A stretch of DNA of 64,000 bases from Flaviaestuariibacter sp. (GTDB lineage: Bacteria > Bacteroidota > Bacteroidia > Chitinophagales > Chitinophagaceae), in NCBI GenBank assembly GCA_025963645.1, contig JAOQAI010000017.1:62001-126000 (forward strand). The letters run 5' to 3'. The notes beneath the pieces were generated by a model. It saw only the letters and a list, made by a program, of their open reading frames with translations, did not search any database and had not been told where the DNA came from. The translations under genes were made by a program, and so were the position numbers. Positions 60,404 through 64,000 of the stretch are shown piece by piece (position 1 is the stretch's first letter; every line of letters starts with the position of its first letter).

Positions 60404-61717
60404 ATGAATCGGAGCTATTATATCTCGTTAGGAGTGTGCCTTTTATTGAATATTGCTGTTGGATTTAAAAATGCTACAGCCCAGCCTCGTACGGATGCGT
60501 TTCTTAAAACCCTTTTAGAGGGTAATAAGGACTCCTTGTTTCGGGAGGTGTTGAGAAACCCTGATCGTTACCGGCTGCAAGTAATTTATACCCGCATTGA
60601 CCGCGACAAAACAAACAAACCCTCCTTCACGCATTATTATTTTAACTACGACCCCTCCCTTTATTTTAATCCGGCATCAATGGTAAAGCTGCCACTGGCG
60701 GTGCTGGCTTTGGAGAAATTGAATGGCTTAAAGGGTAAAGGAATCAATAAGTATACGACGCTGCTTATTGACAGCAGTCAGTCGTGGCAGCATCCTCTTT
60801 ACAGGGACACGAGTGCTTTAACGGGCCAACCTTCCATTGCTCACTTTATAAAGCGGGCTTTGCTCATCAGCGAGAACGATCCTTATAACCGGCTCTATCA
60901 ATTTATTGGGCAACAAGGCATTAACCGCAGCCTGCACCAAAAGGGCTATACAGAAAGCCGCATCACACGCCAGTTTTTGGGTCTAACGCCCGAGCAGAAC
61001 CGGCATACGAATGCGATGCGGTTTGTGAACAAGCAAGGCGAAACCCTTTACTACCAACCACCAGCCTACAATACCGACTCTTTTGATTTTAGCAGGACCA
61101 TCAAACTGGGCAAAGCCCATTGGAACTCCAGGGACAGCCTAATCAATGAACCTTTTGATTTTACGGCGCACAACAACCTGTCTTTACAAACCCTGCAACA
61201 GGTATTGCAATCGGTGTTATTCCCGCAATCGTTGCCGCTAAAACGGCGCTTTAACCTGTCTCCTGATGACTACAATTTCCTGAAACAATACTTATCTCAA
61301 TTTCCCGCTGAAACACCCGATCCGAAATATGATACGGCGAAATTCTATGACAGTTATGTAAAGTTTTTCTTCGCAGATTCGACCCGCCGACTACCAGAGG
61401 GAGTAAGGGTGTTTAATAAAGTGGGCTGGGCGTATGGCTTTGCAACGGATGTGTCTTACATAGCGGATTTTGGCAATGGGGTGGAATATATGCTGGCGGC
61501 TACAATTTATGTGAATAAAGATGAAACATTGAACGACGGCAAATACGAATACGAAACGGTCAGCCAACCTTTTCTTTACCAGCTTGGACAAACCATCTAC
61601 CGGCATGAAAAGGGTCGGAAACGGGTGTATAAACCAAACCTGTCTGCGTTTAAAATCCGTTACGAAAAGCGCGACCCGGCAGATAAAAGGGCGCCCTTAG
61701 CGGAAGTAGATAATTAA
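60404..61717 (+). CDS. Secreted serine hydrolase, class A beta-lactamase fold
   Basis: A 437-residue protein with a signal peptide (MNRSYYISLGVCLLLNIAVGF, then ATAQ). The SxxK motif is in PASMVKLPLAV, and SEN (ISENDPYNRLYQF) replaces SDN. A long insert (about 190-330) separates these from a possible third motif at VFNKVGWAYG. It is longer than true beta-lactamases; it may act on peptidoglycan or another substrate. It lies between the T9SS cargo and the L,D-transpeptidase. Confidence 0.75.
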   Translation: MNRSYYISLGVCLLLNIAVGFKNATAQPRTDAFLKTLLEGNKDSLFREVLRNPDRYRLQVIYTRIDRDKTNKPSFTHYYFNYDPSLYFNPASMVKLPLAVLALEKLNGLKGKGINKYTTLLIDSSQSWQHPLYRDTSALTGQPSIAHFIKRALLISENDPYNRLYQFIGQQGINRSLHQKGYTESRITRQFLGLTPEQNRHTNAMRFVNKQGETLYYQPPAYNTDSFDFSRTIKLGKAHWNSRDSLINEPFDFTAHNNLSLQTLQQVLQSVLFPQSLPLKRRFNLSPDDYNFLKQYLSQFPAETPDPKYDTAKFYDSYVKFFFADSTRRLPEGVRVFNKVGWAYGFATDVSYIADFGNGVEYMLAATIYVNKDETLNDGKYEYETVSQPFLYQLGQTIYRHEKGRKRVYKPNLSAFKIRYEKRDPADKRAPLAEVDN

Positions 61718-61821
61718 GATTTCAGTAAAGGCTGTTTATTGGTCCCTTTTAAAAAGGTCCGGTTCTTGTTTTACCCACTATGATTCCCCACTGTTGAGGA
61801 AGCGATTGAAAAACGTGTAGT

Positions 61822-62946
61822 ATGGTAACAACAGTTTTGCGGAAGAGTATTCCCCTCTTCCTGTCCGTCACTCTTGCCCTTGGCTTTACGGCCCCGGTGC
61901 ATAGCACTGAGCCCCCTACAACCGCTACTGTACATCCGCAGGTGCCACTTTTAGAGCAGGAATTATCCCGCTACCAGCAAATAGAGAAGCAGGGTGGCTG
62001 GGGCACCATTAAGTTACCGAAGAAGTTTTTACAGCAAGGTGAATCCGGTCCTGCCGTTACGGCCCTGAAGACGCGGCTGGTAGCCAGCGGTGAATTTCGC
62101 TCCGAAGACCGCTCACCGGAATTTACACCTGAACTTTCTGAAGCGGTGCGAAAAGCCCAGGAACGCTTCGGCTATAAACCCAATGGCGTGGTGGATGCCC
62201 CGCTGGTAAAGGCATTGAACGTGCCGGTTAGCAAACGCATTGCCCAACTGGAAGTGAACCTGGAGCGCCTGATGGTTACACCGGCGCCTACTAGCGGTAC
62301 CCGCTTGGTTGCCAATATACCTGAGTATAAACTGCATGTATATGAAGGTGACCGGCTGGTATTTGATATGGCCATAGTGGTTGGTTCCGAAAGCAATAAG
62401 ACGGTGATCTTTAATGACGAGATGAAAACGGTTGTGTTCTCGCCTTATTGGAATGTGCCGCCGAGCATTGTAAAGAACGAGATATTGCCGGCTATGCGTG
62501 GCAACCGCGAGTACCTGTGGCGCAACCGCTATGTGCAGACCGGGGAAGAGAATGGGTTGCCCGTGATACGCCAGTTGCCTGGTGCCAAGAACTCGCTGGG
62601 GAAGGTGAAATTTGTCTTCCCGAACAGCCATAATATTTATTTCCATGATACGCCGGCCAAGTCGCTCTTTAGTTTGAATAAGCGGGCTTTTAGCCACGGC
62701 TGTATTCGATTAAGTGAGCCGGCTAAGTTGGCGGAATACCTGCTGCGCAATAGCAAGGAGTGGACGCCTGCCCGCATTAAAGCGGCTATGGATGGCGGCA
62801 AGGAAACGGTGGTGGCACTTGACTGGGCGGTGCCGGTTTCCATTACTTATTTTACCACCTGGGTAGACGATAAGGGGCTGACGCATTTCCGGGATGACGT
62901 GTACGGAAAAGATGCGGCAGATGCACGGATGCTGGCAGGGAGGTAG
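61822..62946 (+). CDS. L,D-transpeptidase (YkuD domain)
   Basis: A periplasmic peptidoglycan cross-linking enzyme. The 374 residues have a signal peptide, a peptidoglycan-binding-like region (about 70-135, LPKKFLQQGESGPAVTALKTRL) and a YkuD domain (about 165-340) with the catalytic FSHGCIRLS motif (Cys and His) and the upstream NIYFHDTP histidine. A short extra C-terminal segment follows. It could form 3-3 cross-links or attach lipoproteins to the wall. Confidence 0.93.
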   Translation: MVTTVLRKSIPLFLSVTLALGFTAPVHSTEPPTTATVHPQVPLLEQELSRYQQIEKQGGWGTIKLPKKFLQQGESGPAVTALKTRLVASGEFRSEDRSPEFTPELSEAVRKAQERFGYKPNGVVDAPLVKALNVPVSKRIAQLEVNLERLMVTPAPTSGTRLVANIPEYKLHVYEGDRLVFDMAIVVGSESNKTVIFNDEMKTVVFSPYWNVPPSIVKNEILPAMRGNREYLWRNRYVQTGEENGLPVIRQLPGAKNSLGKVKFVFPNSHNIYFHDTPAKSLFSLNKRAFSHGCIRLSEPAKLAEYLLRNSKEWTPARIKAAMDGGKETVVALDWAVPVSITYFTTWVDDKGLTHFRDDVYGKDAADARMLAGR

Positions 62947-63062
62947 ATGCTATAGTTGACTGATTAATATGTTGATAGGTGAATGGGGTGGAGAAAGCAT
63001 CATGGCAATAGGCTGCTGTGGTGCGATTATTATAGCAAGTAGTGCTTACCAAATAAACAATT

Positions 63063-63470
63063 ATGAAAGCACTTTTTACCCGCACCGCATTTCTCCTCTT
63101 TTCTTTTGGACTGTTTTTGCCGGAAGTAAATGCCAGCTTAATTCCGAAAGCACCTCCAACAGAAACACCTGATGCGGCTACCGTGAGGGAAGCCATGAAA
63201 TCCTTCACCAGCTTAAGCGCCAAAGAAAAGAAGGCAAAGCTTAAGGAAGTAAAGAAAGCGCTAAAGACTTTTAAAGCGCAGAAGAAAGCACAAAAAGCCC
63301 CGGTTGCCAGCACCGTGTTGCAAGTGATCTTTGCTATTCTTATTCCACCATTAGGCGTTTATCTGCACGAAGGTGAGATCAACAAGCGCTTTTGGATCTG
63401 CCTTTTGCTTACGCTTTTATTCTTTGTTCCGGGAATGATCTACGCCTTAGTAGTCGTACTGGGAGACTAA
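63063..63470 (+). CDS. YqaE/Pmp3-family membrane protein with leader
   Basis: A 135-residue protein with an N-terminal export signal (MKALFTRTAFLLFSFGLFLPEVNAS), a Lys/Ala-rich helix (about 48-80) and a C-terminal Pmp3/YqaE module (about 85-135) with two membrane segments (VLQVIFAILIPPLGVYL and FWICLLLTLLFFVPGMIYAL). Classical Pmp3 proteins are only about 50 residues and lack the leader; this long form is seen in Bacteroidota. Role unknown, possibly in envelope stress. Confidence 0.85.
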   Translation: MKALFTRTAFLLFSFGLFLPEVNASLIPKAPPTETPDAATVREAMKSFTSLSAKEKKAKLKEVKKALKTFKAQKKAQKAPVASTVLQVIFAILIPPLGVYLHEGEINKRFWICLLLTLLFFVPGMIYALVVVLGD

Positions 63471-63491
63471 TACAATTCATTTTGTTATGGC

Positions 63492-63517
63492 AAAGCCCCC
63501 ATTTGGGGGCTTTTTTT
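63492..63517 (+). terminator. Rho-independent terminator of the YqaE gene
   Basis: A 9-bp stem AAAGCCCCC (63492-63500) with GGGGGCTTT (63505-63513), a 4-base loop and a T run. Confidence 0.9.
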
Positions 63518-63551
63518 ATGATATACCGAAACACGGAAGCATGCTGAAACA

Positions 63552-63577
63552 AAAACGGCAACCGAAGCTGCCGTTTT
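63552..63577 (-). terminator. Rho-independent terminator of the right-edge gene
   Basis: AAAACGGCA (63552-63560) pairs with TGCCGTTTT (63569-63577); read on the minus strand the stem ends in a T run, 21 bp after the stop at 63598. It may work in both directions. Confidence 0.75.
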
Positions 63578-63597
63578 CTATATATCAAGATGGATCA

Positions 63598-64000
63598 TTA
63601 ATCAACTGAGCGCCCCGGCCGGCGGCTGTCTGCTTCATCCCGCAATCCCTGTTCCCTGCTGCGGCGGATAGCTTCATCGTCGGCACTGCTGCCTTCGGGT
63701 GTGTAGGCTTGCGGTCCTGTCGCCTCATCACGGGTTATCTGGCGGTCAGAAGAAGTACTGTGGTTGCTTTTCTCCTCTTCCTTTCGTGACCGGTTTTTTA
63801 GCAGGTTATCGTTATTGAAATGCTCGTGATCGTAAAAAGGCGCACTGCTGTGCGCTTCATCGGTGCCAATGGCCGTATGGCTTCTTCCGAATACGGTGCT
63901 GATATCCATCTCGGCTTTTGGACCAAGGTGGTCTTTTTCATACCGTGGCAAAGCCCGTAACTGGAACGGCGTAACCTGGGGCAGCACTACGCTGTCGTGT
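63598..64000 (-). CDS. Hydrophilic disordered protein, 5' end beyond the window
   Basis: The minus-strand frame is open from the window edge to the stop at 63598 (133 codons visible). The sequence is polar and low in hydrophobics: ALPRYEKDHLGPKAEMDIS, then SRKEEEKSNHSTSSDRQITRDEA, ending DEADSRRPGRSVD. It looks like an unstructured tail. A GTG at 63987 could start a 129-residue protein, but the frame continues to the edge, so a longer gene is more likely. No family recognised. Confidence 0.5.
   Translation of the reverse strand, partial: HDSVVLPQVTPFQLRALPRYEKDHLGPKAEMDISTVFGRSHTAIGTDEAHSSAPFYDHEHFNNDNLLKNRSRKEEEKSNHSTSSDRQITRDEATGPQAYTPEGSSADDEAIRRSREQGLRDEADSRRPGRSVD

Overview
The window reads as chromosomal DNA of a Bacteroidota bacterium, most likely class Chitinophagia (family Chitinophagaceae or close by). 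Reasons: phylum-restricted families (IPExxxVDY protein, DUF2480, DUF983, GxxExxY protein, GIN-domain DUF2807, a PIF1-type helicase with HRDC and HTH domains), a cargo protein with a type IX secretion type B C-terminal domain, Bacteroidota-type -7 boxes (TAnnTTTG), weak Shine-Dalgarno sequences, and moderate GC. It is Gram-negative: genes for KDO synthesis (kdsD, kdsB), an OmpA-type lipoprotein and many signal-peptide or lipobox proteins are present. Almost everything is ordinary chromosome; there is no prophage, integron, complete IS or CRISPR array.

Layout. 0-4.5 kb: manC (cut by the window edge) and kdsD, then recQ. 4.6-9.5 kb: tRNA-Phe, OmpA lipoprotein, small zinc-ribbon protein, ssb, PIF1-like helicase. 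9.5-14 kb: M23 peptidase, mnmG, ybeY with two parS-like sites between them, feoA, nadD. 14-22 kb: chrA, an M20 amidohydrolase, a beta-lactamase-fold hydrolase, feoB (far from feoA), an M28 peptidase and the IPExxxVDY protein. 22-25.3 kb: a small-ORF/nucleotidyltransferase pair, DUF983, an AT-rich orphan gene, nadA. 25.3-25.86 kb: a gene-free stretch that looks like the chromosomal replication origin (many DnaA boxes, a DnaA-trio track, an AT-rich segment). 25.9-34.3 kb: PpiD-like foldase, DUF2480, corA preceded by an exact 42-bp tandem array, an interrupted DUF5063 gene, kdsB, small membrane proteins, a sterol desaturase-family protein and dnaN. 34.6-38 kb: a YbjN-like protein, a GxxExxY gene inside terminal inverted repeats, a protease/zinc-ribbon/YbjN-like fusion, recX. 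38-49.5 kb: an S9 peptidase, a likely type II restriction-modification pair, an aldo/keto reductase, a nonsense-split secreted gene, small envelope proteins, an amidohydrolase and an SDR enzyme. 49.5-64 kb: twin glycosyltransferases, lysS, DUF4197, Uma2, a flavin reductase, a GIN-domain protein, an FAH-family hydrolase, a membrane protein, T9SS cargo, serine hydrolase, L,D-transpeptidase, YqaE/Pmp3 protein and a truncated unknown.

How it fits together. Much of the gene content serves the cell envelope (KDO sugar supply, nucleotide sugars, peptidoglycan hydrolases and transpeptidase, lipoproteins, periplasmic peptidases) and genome maintenance (recQ, PIF1-like helicase, ssb, dnaN, recX). A DnaA-box cluster with dnaN about 8 kb away and mnmG plus parS-like sites about 13 kb away suggests that the window spans the origin region.

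The least explained material is (i) several families of intergenic repeats placed flush against stop codons, one of which frames the GxxExxY gene with 13-bp terminal repeats, (ii) the 42-bp palindrome array upstream of corA, and (iii) two genes interrupted by a single in-frame stop codon. All functions are assigned by recognising motifs and families by eye; no database search was run.
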